This document shows positions 6,191 through 15,961 of a DNA stretch of 64,000 nt, in pieces (within the stretch, counting starts at the first letter, position 1; each line of letters opens with the position of its first letter). This DNA comes from Anaeroglomus sp964550565. Its GTDB lineage: Bacteria > Planctomycetota > Phycisphaerae > Sedimentisphaerales > Anaerohalosphaeraceae. The DNA lies in contig CAZKAI010000003.1 of NCBI GenBank assembly GCA_964550565.1, forward strand, positions 1-64,000, given 5' to 3'. Under the pieces are notes generated by a model. That model was not told the origin of the DNA. It worked only from the letters and a program-made list of their open reading frames with translations, and searched no databases. Position numbers and translations under genes: made by a program.

Positions 6191-8905
6191 ATGCTTACGT
6201 CCAAAGAGATTCGCGGATCGTTTATCGAGTTTTTCAAAAGCCAGGGGCATACCTTTGTGCCAAGCTGGCCTGTGGTGCCCGTTGGGGATGAAACCCTGCT
6301 GTTTACCAATGCGGGGATGAACCAGTTCAAGGATATCTTCCTGGGGCACGCCAAGGCCAAGTGGAAACGTGCGGCCAACAGCCAGAAATGCATCCGGGTC
6401 AGCGGCAAGCACAATGACCTTGAGGAAGTGGGTCTGGATACGTACCACCATACGTTCTTTGAGATGCTGGGCAACTGGTCTTTCGGGGATTACTTCAAGG
6501 CCGAATCCATTGAGTGGGCGTGGAAGCTGCTGACCGAAGTCTACGGGATTGATCCGAGCCTGCTGTGGGCGACGGTGTTTGGCGGCGATAAGACCGATGG
6601 GTCCGAGCCGGATACCGAGGCGGCGGATCTGTGGACCAAGCTGACTCCGCTACCTAAAGAAAAGGTCTTATTCTGCAGCAAGAAAGACAATTTCTGGGAA
6701 ATGGGACATACCGGGCCCTGCGGGCCATGCAGTGAAATCCATATCGACCTTGGTCCAGACCGCTGCGATATGAAACATGTGCCCGGCCATGTCTGCAAGG
6801 TCAACGGCGGCTGTGCCCGATTTATGGAACTGTGGAACCTGGTCTTTATTCAATATAATCGCAAGCCGGACAGCTCCCTGGAACGGCTGAAGGCCAATTA
6901 TATTGATACCGGGGCTGGGCTGGAACGCGTGTGCTCAGTTCTGCAGAACAAAACCAGCAACTACGATACCGACCTGTTCATGCCGATTATCACGGCGGTT
7001 GGGGATATTACAAAAAAGAAATATACCTCGCAGTTAGGCAATAAAACCGACAATGCATTCCGCGTGATTGCCGACCATATTCGCACACTGACCTTTGCAA
7101 TTACCGATGGCGTGTCGCCGTCCAATGACGGACGCGGATATGTAATTCGCCGGCTGCTGCGTCGTGCGGCGCGATTCGGGCGCAATCTGGGGGCCCATGA
7201 GCCGTTCATGTATAAGCTGGTTCCGGTGCTGGTGCGGGAGATGGGCGAGGCATTTCCCGAACTCAAGGGACGCGGCGAGTTTGTCGCCAGTGTGATTCAA
7301 TCGGAAGAGACCTCGTTCGGCAGGACGCTGGACCGCGGCCTGGAACTATTTGCCGGGGCAGCGGACAAGGCGGAAAAGACCGACACTAAAACCGTTTGCG
7401 GTGAAGATGCATTCCAGCTTTACGATACATTCGGTTTCCCGCTGGATTTGACGGAATTGATGGCTCGCGAGCGGGGCCTCAAGGTGGATACGGAACTGTT
7501 TGTCAAACTGATGGATCAGCAGAAAGAGCGGGCACGAGCAGCCCAGAAAGGCGTATCGCTTGCGGCCAGCCTGTCCAACGTCCATCTTCCGGCAACCGAT
7601 GATGCGTCCAAGTACGAGACCGATTCCTGCCAGGGCAAGGTACAGGGGTGGGTCACGCAGGAAGGCTTTGCCGCGAAAGGCGAGTTTGAAGATACCAATA
7701 AGCCGGCAGCGCTGGTTTTGGATAAGACCTGTTTTTATGCCGAGTCTGGCGGACAGGTCGGCGACGAAGGCATTATTCGCGGCGACGATTGGGAATTTAT
7801 TGTCGAAGGCACGGAAAAAGTCGGCAACTGCGTACTTCACAAGGGTCGGCTGCACAGCGGCGGTCTTGGTGTTGGGGATGTGGTGACGATGAGTGTTTAT
7901 AATGACCGTCAGGCCAGCCGAAAGAATCATACCGCGACGCACATTCTGCAATGGGCACTGCAAAAAGTGCTGGGCGACTCCGTCAAACAGCAGGGCAGTG
8001 CGGTGTGCCCGGATTACCTGCGATTTGATTACACCTGGCCCAAAGGACTGACGCAGGAACAGTCGGCGGAAATTCAGACACTGGTTAATCAGAAGATTGC
8101 AGCCGGGATGCCGGTGACCTGTGTGAGCCTGCCGATCGACGAGGCCAAAAAACTGGGCGCGATGGCCCTGTTTGGTGAAAAATACGGGGATGTAGTCCGG
8201 GTGATTGGGATCGGAGCGTCGGATAAGGCTCATCTCGGTGAGGCCTTCAGCAAGGAATTCTGCGGCGGAACGCATGTGTCCAACACGTCGGAAATCGGCG
8301 GTTTCGGAATTCTGAAAGAAGAAAGCGTTTCGGCGGGCGTGCGTCGTATTACGGCGCTGACCGGGACCAAGCTGGTTGAACACCTGATGAGCCGCAATGC
8401 GATTGTGGATGAACTGGTCGGGATGCTCAAAGTTCCGGCTGATCAGATTACGGCCCGCGTGACGAAAATCATGGAGGACAACAAGTCACTGACCAAACAA
8501 TTAAAGAGCGGAGCGGCGGCAGTTGCTTCGGCCCAGGTATCTGCCGATGACTTGCTGGCGAAATCGCAAAAACAAGGCAATGCCGTGGTGATTGCCGAAT
8601 CGATCCCGGCGCTCGGGGTAGATCAGGCACGAAGCTTAATTGACAGTCTGCGGGCCAAGGCAGGGTCGGCGGTGGTGGTGCTGGCGATGGCGGACGGGGA
8701 CAGCAAGGTGATGCTGTTTGCCGGCGTGACGGATGATTTGATTAAGAAAATCTCGGCAGGCGACATCGTCAAGCTGATAGCTCCGATTGTCGGCGGCGGC
8801 GGCGGCGGACGACCACAGTTTGCGCAGGCCGGCGGCAAAGACCCGGCCAAAATTGACGAGGCTATCAGTGCTGCAAAGACATTAATTACAGATAAATTAT
8901 CATAG
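6191..8905 (+). CDS. alaS: alanyl-tRNA synthetase
   Basis: Class II synthetase that charges tRNA-Ala, 904 residues. The N-terminus (SKEIRGSFIEFFKSQGH) and TNAGMNQFKD block are typical catalytic-core features. The editing domain has HTATHILQWALQ and CGGTHVSNTSEIGGF, which carry the zinc-binding His and Cys residues. The C-terminal GGGGGGRPQFAQAGG is the end of the C-Ala domain. I chose the ATG at 6191 because family members begin near this point. A TTG at 6173 in frame would add six residues, and neither start has a strong ribosome binding site. It has its own promoter. Confidence 0.94.
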   Translation: MLTSKEIRGSFIEFFKSQGHTFVPSWPVVPVGDETLLFTNAGMNQFKDIFLGHAKAKWKRAANSQKCIRVSGKHNDLEEVGLDTYHHTFFEMLGNWSFGDYFKAESIEWAWKLLTEVYGIDPSLLWATVFGGDKTDGSEPDTEAADLWTKLTPLPKEKVLFCSKKDNFWEMGHTGPCGPCSEIHIDLGPDRCDMKHVPGHVCKVNGGCARFMELWNLVFIQYNRKPDSSLERLKANYIDTGAGLERVCSVLQNKTSNYDTDLFMPIITAVGDITKKKYTSQLGNKTDNAFRVIADHIRTLTFAITDGVSPSNDGRGYVIRRLLRRAARFGRNLGAHEPFMYKLVPVLVREMGEAFPELKGRGEFVASVIQSEETSFGRTLDRGLELFAGAADKAEKTDTKTVCGEDAFQLYDTFGFPLDLTELMARERGLKVDTELFVKLMDQQKERARAAQKGVSLAASLSNVHLPATDDASKYETDSCQGKVQGWVTQEGFAAKGEFEDTNKPAALVLDKTCFYAESGGQVGDEGIIRGDDWEFIVEGTEKVGNCVLHKGRLHSGGLGVGDVVTMSVYNDRQASRKNHTATHILQWALQKVLGDSVKQQGSAVCPDYLRFDYTWPKGLTQEQSAEIQTLVNQKIAAGMPVTCVSLPIDEAKKLGAMALFGEKYGDVVRVIGIGASDKAHLGEAFSKEFCGGTHVSNTSEIGGFGILKEESVSAGVRRITALTGTKLVEHLMSRNAIVDELVGMLKVPADQITARVTKIMEDNKSLTKQLKSGAAAVASAQVSADDLLAKSQKQGNAVVIAESIPALGVDQARSLIDSLRAKAGSAVVVLAMADGDSKVMLFAGVTDDLIKKISAGDIVKLIAPIVGGGGGGRPQFAQAGGKDPAKIDEAISAAKTLITDKLS

Positions 8906-8928
8906 TACGGATTATCGGAATACAGAGT

Positions 8929-10359
8929 ATGGCAGACCAGACACGATTTGATAAGGCTTTGACACAATGTAAACAGATTGGGCAGGAACACCTGCTGGCG
9001 TTTTATTCCCAGCTTGATGCCCAGCAGCAGGACGCTCTGCTTGGGCAGATTGAAAAGCTGGATTTCAAGCATATCCCCGAGTGGATTGAAGACTATGTGA
9101 AAAAAGATGGAACGATTGCGATACCCACGGCATTTGAGCCGGCTCCATCGTATCCAGCCCAGCCGAAGACTGCTGAACAGAAAAACAAATATGCCAGGGC
9201 ACATCAGCTTGGTGAAACCCTATTGAAACAGGGCAAGGCGGCAGGATTTGTTGTTGCGGGCGGACAAGGGACCCGGCTGGGATTTGACGGTCCCAAGGGT
9301 AATTACCCTACCAGCCCGATTAAAAAGAAAACGCTGTTTACCATTTTTGCCGAGTCCATTCTTGCGGCTTCGAAGAAATATAACGTGGATATTCCGTGGT
9401 ATGTGATGACCAGCCCATTGAATTATCAGGCCACGGTCGAAAGTTTTGAGAAGGCCAGGTATTTTGGTCTAAAGAAATCCAATGTCGTGATTTTTATCCA
9501 GGGGACAATGCCGAATTTTGCGTTTGACGGCAAGATATTTCTGGCTGACAAGGGGACGGTGGCGACCAGCCCGGATGGGCATGGCGGCAGTCTTAAGGCA
9601 CTGGCCGACAGCGGGGCGCTGGCGGATATGAAAAAACGCGGGGTTGAATACCTGTCGTACTGGCAGGTGGATAATCCGCTGGTGCATGTGCTGGATCCGC
9701 TGTTTATCGGGCTTCATGCGTTGGATGGAGCGGAGATGTCGTCCAAGGCCTTGCTGAAGGCCGGGCCGCTGGAAAAGGTGGGGAATTTCTGCCTGGTCGA
9801 TGGCAAGGTGACGGTGATTGAATATAGCGACCTGCCGGATGAGCAGGCACATCGCAAAAATGCGGATGGTTCGCTGGTCTTTGAATTGGGGTCCATCGGG
9901 ATTCACATGATCAGCGTCAGCTTTATCGAGAAGCTCAATGCCGGCGGCGGATTTGGACTGCCGTTCCACAAGGCAATCAAGAAAATCCCGCATCTCGATG
10001 CCAAGGGCAATCCTGTCAATCCGGACAAGCCCAATGGCGTCAAGCTGGAGACCTTTGTGTTTGATGCGCTGCCGATGGCGAAGAAATCGATCATTCTGGA
10101 AACGCTGCGAAGTGAGGAATTTGCTCCTGTCAAGAATGCAACCGGGGTGGATAGTGCTGAGGTGACTTATCAGATGATGATCGACCGGGCGGCAGGCTGG
10201 CTGGAAGCGGCAGGGATAAAGGTGCCGCGCAAAGCTGACGGGCGGCCGGACTGTGTCCTGGAAATGGCGCCGAGCTTTGCCCTGTTTAAAGCCGATGTTC
10301 AGGCGAAAGCATCGTCGGTTCCGCCGATCGGTTCCGGCGACACTGTCTATCTGGGATAA
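8929..10359 (+). CDS. UDP-N-acetylglucosamine pyrophosphorylase-like (UAP1/UDPGP family)
   Basis: Nucleotidyltransferase that makes a UDP-sugar from UTP and a sugar 1-phosphate, 476 residues. VVAGGQGTRLGFDGPKGNYP near residue 104 is the UTP-binding signature of the eukaryote-type UDPGP family. KLETFVFDALPMAKKS with the later KNATGVDSAE block matches the UAP1 pattern better than GalU or GlmU. The likely product is UDP-GlcNAc, but some relatives accept Glc-1-P or Gal-1-P. It lies 23 bp after alaS and may be read through from it. It could supply galE and cell-surface glycans. Confidence 0.85.
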   Translation: MADQTRFDKALTQCKQIGQEHLLAFYSQLDAQQQDALLGQIEKLDFKHIPEWIEDYVKKDGTIAIPTAFEPAPSYPAQPKTAEQKNKYARAHQLGETLLKQGKAAGFVVAGGQGTRLGFDGPKGNYPTSPIKKKTLFTIFAESILAASKKYNVDIPWYVMTSPLNYQATVESFEKARYFGLKKSNVVIFIQGTMPNFAFDGKIFLADKGTVATSPDGHGGSLKALADSGALADMKKRGVEYLSYWQVDNPLVHVLDPLFIGLHALDGAEMSSKALLKAGPLEKVGNFCLVDGKVTVIEYSDLPDEQAHRKNADGSLVFELGSIGIHMISVSFIEKLNAGGGFGLPFHKAIKKIPHLDAKGNPVNPDKPNGVKLETFVFDALPMAKKSIILETLRSEEFAPVKNATGVDSAEVTYQMMIDRAAGWLEAAGIKVPRKADGRPDCVLEMAPSFALFKADVQAKASSVPPIGSGDTVYLG

Positions 10360-10440
10360 TTCCGGAAGAACAAGCTGTTATCGGACGATATGACAAGAAA
10401 TTGCTAATCTCTCAAAGCGTTTCTTAAGAACCAGCGGGAA

Positions 10441-10488
10441 AAGGCCGAATTATTGGGAGAAATGGTATTTTTTTAAGGATTCGGCCTT
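10441..10488 (+). promoter_or_regulatory. inverted repeat covering a TTG start codon
   Basis: AAGGCCGAAT at 10441-10450 pairs perfectly with ATTCGGCCTT at 10479-10488. The 3' arm includes the first two bases of the TTG start at 10487 and begins at the end of the Shine-Dalgarno AAGGA (10475-10479), so folding would hide the start site. Confidence 0.5.
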
Positions 10489-11119
10489 GAACCTCAAACG
10501 AAATGAACGTGCCTTACGGGTTATCCGCGTGCTGCGGGGGCGAGAACAGCGGCAGCACAAGAAAATAGATATCTTGTGTCGTGATATTGTCGGAGCCCAC
10601 GGGGAATTTATACAGAAAATTGCCACGCTTTCGTTTGTTTTACGGTTTCAGGAGTCCCTGCTGGGCATTTCTGAACTGACTTCCATTCTGGATACAGCGG
10701 CTGGTTTTATTCGTGAGAATCTGGATGCGGCCGGAGTGGCGATTTTCCTGGTCGAGTCGAAGGGGTTTGATATTCATTTTTCCAACTCGACATCGGAGTT
10801 TGCTGTCGAAAAAGGGCATTTTGAAAGCTGGTTTACGTCGCAGATGGTTCAGGAAATCAGCCGGAGCAATCATGTTTGTACATTAGACCATATGCTCCAG
10901 ATGGGACTTCAGGCGAACCCAGCGATGCTTAAGCATATTACAGCGGCGGCAGTTCCACTTGGTAAGATGGGTAAGGGTATTGGTTTTATCCTGTTATACA
11001 GGCAGGCCGAGAAGCCATTTACCGCTGAGGAATTCGGCAATATCTCCGCAGCAGCTCCGGGATTGCGTATCGCGATTCAGAAGCACCATGCTGTTATTGA
11101 GAATCCGGTCCAGTCTTGA
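10487..11119 (+). CDS. GAF-domain-like protein
   Basis: A soluble 210-residue protein. After a basic, probably helical N-terminus (residues 1-45), the middle and C-terminal parts read like a GAF fold. SELTSILDTAAGFIRENLDAAGVAIFLV leads in, with AAAVPLGKMGKGIGFILLYRQAEKPFTAEEFGNISAAAPGLRIAI as the closing strand and helix. No output domain is attached. The start is TTG at 10487 with AAGGA at 10475-10479. It precedes the type II secretion operon by about 270 bp. A regulatory link to secretion is only a guess from position. Confidence 0.6.
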   Translation: MNLKRNERALRVIRVLRGREQRQHKKIDILCRDIVGAHGEFIQKIATLSFVLRFQESLLGISELTSILDTAAGFIRENLDAAGVAIFLVESKGFDIHFSNSTSEFAVEKGHFESWFTSQMVQEISRSNHVCTLDHMLQMGLQANPAMLKHITAAAVPLGKMGKGIGFILLYRQAEKPFTAEEFGNISAAAPGLRIAIQKHHAVIENPVQS

Positions 11120-11389
11120 GATAGCATTTAAATACACCGGATACTGCACTCTAATACTCTGTAATTTGCAGCAAGTTGTCATTTCATCAATCAATTGAGC
11201 AAATTTTTCACGTCTTGAAAATTTTTGAAACAATTTCCTACCCTTGTCCGTCTAAACTTACATGTTGCATCGGGAACTTGAAATATTTCCATAAGTACTT
11301 TAAATAAAAGAAATTGAGAATATGTTAAGATGGCGAAATAAGCGATGGAAAAGTGCTTAGACACTCAGGGTAAAAGGGAAATTTCTATA
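11120..11389. other. AT-rich intergenic region before the secretion operon
   Basis: No gene-like frame is present. The stretch is much richer in A and T than its neighbours and presumably carries the promoter of the gsp operon, but I could not pick one with good spacing. Confidence 0.4.
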
Positions 11390-13084
11390 ATGCGTCCAAA
11401 ACTTGGAGAATTGCTTTGCAGTAAGGGCCTAATCAATTCGCAGCAATTGACAGAGGCGCTGGAAATGCAAAAAGACGACCCCCGCAAGCTGGGGCAAATC
11501 CTGCTGGATATCACAGGCTTGAATGCTCGTTTCTTGAACGAGATTCTCTGTGAACAGGCAGGGATTGAAAAGCTGGAGCTGGAGGGGCTGACGGTTCCGC
11601 CGGATATTTTGTCGCTGGTGCCTGCGGAAGCGGCCAGTCAGTACAATGTTTTGCCGGTGGGACGTGAAAACGGTCGCCTGACTCTTGCGATGTCGGATCC
11701 GTTTGACCATGTTGCGCTGAGTAATTTGCGGATGATTACGGGGCTGTCGATTCGCCGGTGCTACAGCCGGCCGTCGGAACTGGAAAAAGTCATTCAGCAT
11801 TATTACGGCAGCAATGTCGCCCGGATGGTCCGCAATCTTTCCACTTCGGAAGAGACCGAGGAGCAGGATGCCAATGGTCAGTTGACCGCGTCGCGGCTGC
11901 ATGAGCTGGCGCGCGAACCATCCCTGGTCAACCTGGTCAATCTGATTTTGCTGGAGGCGATTGAATCCCGCGCCAGTGACGTTCATATTGAGCCGTTTGA
12001 AAATCAGGTCAAGATCAAATACCGCATCGATGGTATGCTGCTTGAAAAATCGACGTCGCCCAAGCGTTTGCAGGCGGCGATTATTTCACGTATCAAGATT
12101 ATGGCCGGAATGAATATTGCGGAGCGCTATATTCCACAGGATGGACATATTGAGTTCAGTGCGGGTCGCGGCAAAGTGGATTTGCGTGTTTCGACGGTTC
12201 CTTCCGTGTGGGGGGAGGCGGTCGTGATGCGTATTCTGGACCGCAGCAATGCCCTGATTGCTCTGAATGACCTGGGCATGAGTCCGGAGATGCTGGATGG
12301 ATTCGATCAGGCGCTGAGCAAGGCTCACGGTATTATTCTGGTGACCGGGCCGACGGGCAGCGGTAAAACAACAACGCTCTATGCGGCCTTGAATCATATT
12401 TACAGCCCTTCGCTTAAGATTATCACGGTTGAAGACCCCGTCGAATACCAGTTGGAAGGCGTGGTTCAAATGCCCATCAATCCGCGGCGAGGACTGACCT
12501 TTGGCCGGGGATTGCGTCATATTCTGCGTCAGGACCCGAACATCATCATGGTCGGTGAAATTCGCGATAAGGAAACAGCGGAGATAGCGATTCGTGCGGC
12601 CTTGACGGGGCACCTTGTGTTATCGACCCTGCACACCAATAATGCGGCGGGTGCGATTACACGTCTGATTGATATGGGCGTGGAGCCGTTTTTGCTGGCC
12701 AGTTCTCTGGAAGGCGTGCTGGCCCAGCGGCTGGTTCGCAAGATTTGTCCATCCTGCCGCAAGCCGTATAAGCCGGATGAGACGCTGCTGGCCAATCTGA
12801 ATAATTCCATCACCATTTCCCCGGATGCACCTTTGTATCATGGAACCGGCTGCGATGACTGCAACCAGACGGGTATGCGGGGGCGAAATGGGATATTCGA
12901 ATTTCTGCGGATTACCGAGACCCTTCGCAAACTGATTGCCGAGCGGCCGACCACCGAACAGCTTCTGGCCGCGGCGCCATCCGATTATCACCACATGCGT
13001 CATGACGGCATTGAGAAGATTCTGGCGGGGATGACCACGCCGGAAGAAGTGCTCCGCGTGACGCAGGGTGTCGAAGAAGATTAG
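11390..13084 (+). CDS. gspE: type II secretion ATPase GspE
   Basis: Hexameric cytoplasmic ATPase that powers pseudopilus assembly, 564 residues. An MshE/GspE N-terminal domain (residues 1-140) is followed by the ATPase core. This has Walker A GPTGSGKTTTLY, the Asp box VEDPVEYQ, Walker B-region IIMVGEIRDKETAEIA and the His box LSTLHTNNA. A four-cysteine zinc motif (CPSC...CDDC) near residues 450-490 is typical of GspE and PilB. I chose the ATG at 11390, with GGGAA 9 nt upstream, over one at 11345 with no such site. It heads a run of eleven secretion genes. Confidence 0.92.
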   Translation: MRPKLGELLCSKGLINSQQLTEALEMQKDDPRKLGQILLDITGLNARFLNEILCEQAGIEKLELEGLTVPPDILSLVPAEAASQYNVLPVGRENGRLTLAMSDPFDHVALSNLRMITGLSIRRCYSRPSELEKVIQHYYGSNVARMVRNLSTSEETEEQDANGQLTASRLHELAREPSLVNLVNLILLEAIESRASDVHIEPFENQVKIKYRIDGMLLEKSTSPKRLQAAIISRIKIMAGMNIAERYIPQDGHIEFSAGRGKVDLRVSTVPSVWGEAVVMRILDRSNALIALNDLGMSPEMLDGFDQALSKAHGIILVTGPTGSGKTTTLYAALNHIYSPSLKIITVEDPVEYQLEGVVQMPINPRRGLTFGRGLRHILRQDPNIIMVGEIRDKETAEIAIRAALTGHLVLSTLHTNNAAGAITRLIDMGVEPFLLASSLEGVLAQRLVRKICPSCRKPYKPDETLLANLNNSITISPDAPLYHGTGCDDCNQTGMRGRNGIFEFLRITETLRKLIAERPTTEQLLAAAPSDYHHMRHDGIEKILAGMTTPEEVLRVTQGVEED

Positions 13085-13120
13085 TCGTATTCAGGATCAT
13101 CAAGACAGGAGACAAGGGAA

Positions 13121-14350
13121 TTGTCGTTATTTGAATACAAGGCAGTCGATACAGCGGGCAAATCGCTGAAGGGAATTATCGAGGCATCCGACCGAAAGGC
13201 GGCTATCGGGCTTCTGGCACAGAAGGGACATTTTGCCATGGAGCTGAACGAAACCCAGCGGCAGGCGCAGCGCACTGCAGTTGTGTCCTCTGCTGACGGT
13301 GATGTTCGGATTCGTGTGGGCAGCAAGGATGTGCTGGCGGTTTCGGTGCAGCTTTCGACGGCGCTGAAGGCGGGATTGCCTGTCCTGGAGGCCCTGCAAA
13401 TCATACGTGACCAGCAAAGCAAGCCTGCAATTATTGTTTTGCTGGAAAACCTGTCCAGGCAGGTCAGTGCGGGCAAATCCCTGTCGGAGGCCATGGAGCA
13501 ATATCCCCGTGTTTACAGTCCTTTATATATCTCCATGGTGCGAGTGGGTGAAACCGGCGGTATTCTTGACCAGACCTTCGACCAGCTTGTACGGCTTCTG
13601 ACCCGTGAAGAGAAAATCAAATCCAATATCAAAAATGCAGCGGCGTATCCGATTATGGTACTGGCGGTCGGGATGATTTCCGTGGTGGTGATGCTGGTCT
13701 GGGTACTGCCCAAGATTATCGCCACCATCGGGGCCGATAAGGCATCGCTGCCGGGTCCAACCAAGGCCCTGCTGGGCGTCAGCGATTTTCTGGCGGTTTA
13801 TGGATGGCTGCTGGCGATCGTGATAATCGGGGGGATTTATGCCTTTAACCGCTGGAAAGAAACCCTGCAGGGGCGGGTTGCCTGGGATGGCTTTAAACTG
13901 AAAATTCCGATGGTCGGCAAAGTGCTGCGAACCCTGGCAGTGGGGCGTTTTGCCCGCACGCTCGGTTCGCTGTGCAAATGCGGGATTACGATTCTGGAAG
14001 GGCTGTCGGTGGTCCGGGATACGCTGGGCAACGAGGTGCTCGGTCAGCAGATCGACAAGGTGGCCGCGGAAGTCAAGGGCGGCCGTTCGGTGGCCGAACC
14101 GTTGGGACAGTCGGGGATGTTTGACAAGCTGCTGGTGCAGATTGTCGCCCTCGGGGAACAGACCGGCCGGCTGGATGAACTGCTGCTTCAGGCGGCGGAT
14201 ACCTTTGACGACCAGGCGGATTCGGCGCTGGTGCGATTTGTATCGCTGCTGCCGACGATATTGATTCTGCTTCTGGCGACGGTTATCGGCTTTATCATCG
14301 CAGCGACACTGCTGCCGATTCTGGCGATGGATTTGACTTCAGCATTATAG
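13121..14350 (+). CDS. gspF: type II secretion inner-membrane platform protein GspF
   Basis: Polytopic platform protein that couples the ATPase to the pseudopilus, 409 residues, the expected length. It begins MSLFEYKAVDTAGKSLKG, the usual GspF opening, and has two T2SSF repeats (about 60-190 and 265-390) with membrane segments near 170-195, 225-245 and 380-405. The start is TTG with AAGGG just upstream. It lies 36 bp after gspE. Confidence 0.92.
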   Translation: MSLFEYKAVDTAGKSLKGIIEASDRKAAIGLLAQKGHFAMELNETQRQAQRTAVVSSADGDVRIRVGSKDVLAVSVQLSTALKAGLPVLEALQIIRDQQSKPAIIVLLENLSRQVSAGKSLSEAMEQYPRVYSPLYISMVRVGETGGILDQTFDQLVRLLTREEKIKSNIKNAAAYPIMVLAVGMISVVVMLVWVLPKIIATIGADKASLPGPTKALLGVSDFLAVYGWLLAIVIIGGIYAFNRWKETLQGRVAWDGFKLKIPMVGKVLRTLAVGRFARTLGSLCKCGITILEGLSVVRDTLGNEVLGQQIDKVAAEVKGGRSVAEPLGQSGMFDKLLVQIVALGEQTGRLDELLLQAADTFDDQADSALVRFVSLLPTILILLLATVIGFIIAATLLPILAMDLTSAL

Positions 14351-14400
14351 GTCATGAGGAAACATTATTCAAGTTGAACAGGGAAACGAAAGGCAAACCA

Positions 14401-14820
14401 ATGAGAAAAAGCAGAAAAGGGTTTACAATTATTGAATTGCTGGCGGTGGCCACCATTATTGCCTTGCTGGCGGTTTTTGTGGTGCCGCGTGCCTTCAAGG
14501 GGCTGGGCAAGGCCAAGCGTGACATTGCCAAAGGCAAGATTGCGATCGTTGAAGGGGCACTGGCCCGCTTTGAGTATTCCTGCGGCCGGCTGCCGGCGGA
14601 TACGGAAGGCCTTGAGGCGCTTTTGATTCCTCCTTCAGATGTCCAGGACCGCTGGGATGGCCCGTATCTGAAAAAGAGTGATCTGCTCGATCCGTGGGAT
14701 CGTCCCTATTATTATCTGCAGCAGGGCACGGTGAACATGAACAGCTATGATATTTTCAGCTATGGTGCCGACGGCCAGGCAGGGGGCGAAGGCGATAATG
14801 CGGATATTTATAATGATTAA
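14401..14820 (+). CDS. gspG: major pseudopilin GspG
   Basis: Main subunit of the pseudopilus, 139 residues. A short basic leader MRKSRKG precedes FTIIELLAVATIIALLAV, a type III signal with the cleavage Gly and the conserved Glu at mature position 5. The C-terminal part (DPWDRPYYY...YDIFSYGADGQAGGEGDNADI) matches the calcium-binding GspG fold. I prefer the ATG at 14401 over a TTG at 14374 because it gives the normal leader length. Confidence 0.92.
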   Translation: MRKSRKGFTIIELLAVATIIALLAVFVVPRAFKGLGKAKRDIAKGKIAIVEGALARFEYSCGRLPADTEGLEALLIPPSDVQDRWDGPYLKKSDLLDPWDRPYYYLQQGTVNMNSYDIFSYGADGQAGGEGDNADIYND

Positions 14821-14861
14821 CAGCCTCTGAGGCGTTGGTTAGAAGCACAAGGAAAGGCGTG

Positions 14862-15449
14862 TTGGCAAGGACTCAAAACAAACCGGCTTTTACCATGATC
14901 GAGCTGCTGGCGGTAGCCGCACTGGTGGGTATCCTTGCCTCCATTTCGGTGCTGCGATATTCGAAGATGGGCTCCCAGACGGTTCTGACCAATCAGACCC
15001 GTCAGCTTTACCTGATTGCCAAGTATGCCCGAATTGCAGCGATTGAAAAACAGACGGTGGTTGCTTTGAAGCTGGATGATGCACAGCAATTGCTTTACCT
15101 TGAAGCGGCCATGCAGACACAGCCGTCTGAAACCACGATGACGGCGATGCCGCAGATGGGAATTCTGCCCGAACAGATGGAAATCCCGATTCTTAAAAAT
15201 ACCTATACCCGGCCGCTTGCTTTGGATAAGAAACTGCTGGTGGAGCAGTTTATAGTGGATGGGATGGATGGGCGGCAGGCACAGAGTCTGTTTTATCCGG
15301 ACGGCAAGGCACAGGCCTGTCTGATTCAACTGGGTGACGGGCTGCATCATGCCCATGTGATGGTCAGTCAGACCGGGCGTGTTATGATGCAGAATGGGAT
15401 AGCAGAACAACTGCTGACCGGACGTGTGGATTTGGATTCAGAAGAATGA
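14862..15449 (+). CDS. gspH: minor pseudopilin GspH-like
   Basis: Minor pseudopilin of about 195 residues. The prepilin motif reads KPA-FTMIELLAVAALVGILA, so the residue before the cleavage site is Ala rather than the usual Gly. The remaining sequence is a globular domain with little family identity. Its position between gspG and gspI supports the GspH role. The start is unclear: TTG at 14862 has AAGGA 8 nt upstream, while TTG at 14835 would add nine residues. Confidence 0.75.
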   Translation: MARTQNKPAFTMIELLAVAALVGILASISVLRYSKMGSQTVLTNQTRQLYLIAKYARIAAIEKQTVVALKLDDAQQLLYLEAAMQTQPSETTMTAMPQMGILPEQMEIPILKNTYTRPLALDKKLLVEQFIVDGMDGRQAQSLFYPDGKAQACLIQLGDGLHHAHVMVSQTGRVMMQNGIAEQLLTGRVDLDSEE

Positions 15450-15961
15450 TGACTTGCAGACGACACAAGGGATTCAGTTTGATCGAGGTGCTGGTCGCGG
15501 CGGGACTGCTGGCGACGGCTACCGTGACCATCTGCGCCCTGGGTGCAAAGAGCCTTTCGGCGCTGCGGATTCATCAGGAATATGAAAAAGCGTGGGATAT
15601 GCTCGATCGGCAGATGGTTCTTCTGGATCAGATCGGCATCCAGTCACTGATCAGCAATCCGAATTTGTCCGGAATTATCAGCGATCAGCACAGCGCAATG
15701 CAGTGGCGCTGGCAGGCTGTGCTGGAACCCCTGGAAATTGAACAGTTGTACAGTCTGACCATGACGGTGGAATGGGTCTCGGAAAATCGTGTGCGGCGGA
15801 TCCAGTGCGACACCCGGCTTCGTGCTGCAACGGAGACGACCAGTACCACAACCCCCACGACGACCGGGACAGGCACTTCCACCGGAACCGGCACATCCGG
15901 TACTACGGGCACAACAGGCACCACGGGAACTTCCACCGGCGGAACCAGGACGACACGATGA
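15446..15961 (+). CDS. gspI: minor pseudopilin GspI-like with Thr/Gly-rich tail
   Basis: Minor pseudopilin, 171 residues. The leader MMTCRRHKG is followed by FSLIEVLVAAGLLATATVTI, a clean prepilin peptidase site with Glu5. The globular part ends near residue 128. The last 40 or so residues are almost only Thr, Gly and Ser (about 15832-15958), a low-complexity extension not found in ordinary GspI. The ATG overlaps the gspH stop by 4 bp and the stop overlaps gspJ, so translation is coupled. Confidence 0.82.
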   Translation: MMTCRRHKGFSLIEVLVAAGLLATATVTICALGAKSLSALRIHQEYEKAWDMLDRQMVLLDQIGIQSLISNPNLSGIISDQHSAMQWRWQAVLEPLEIEQLYSLTMTVEWVSENRVRRIQCDTRLRAATETTSTTTPTTTGTGTSTGTGTSGTTGTTGTTGTSTGGTRTTR

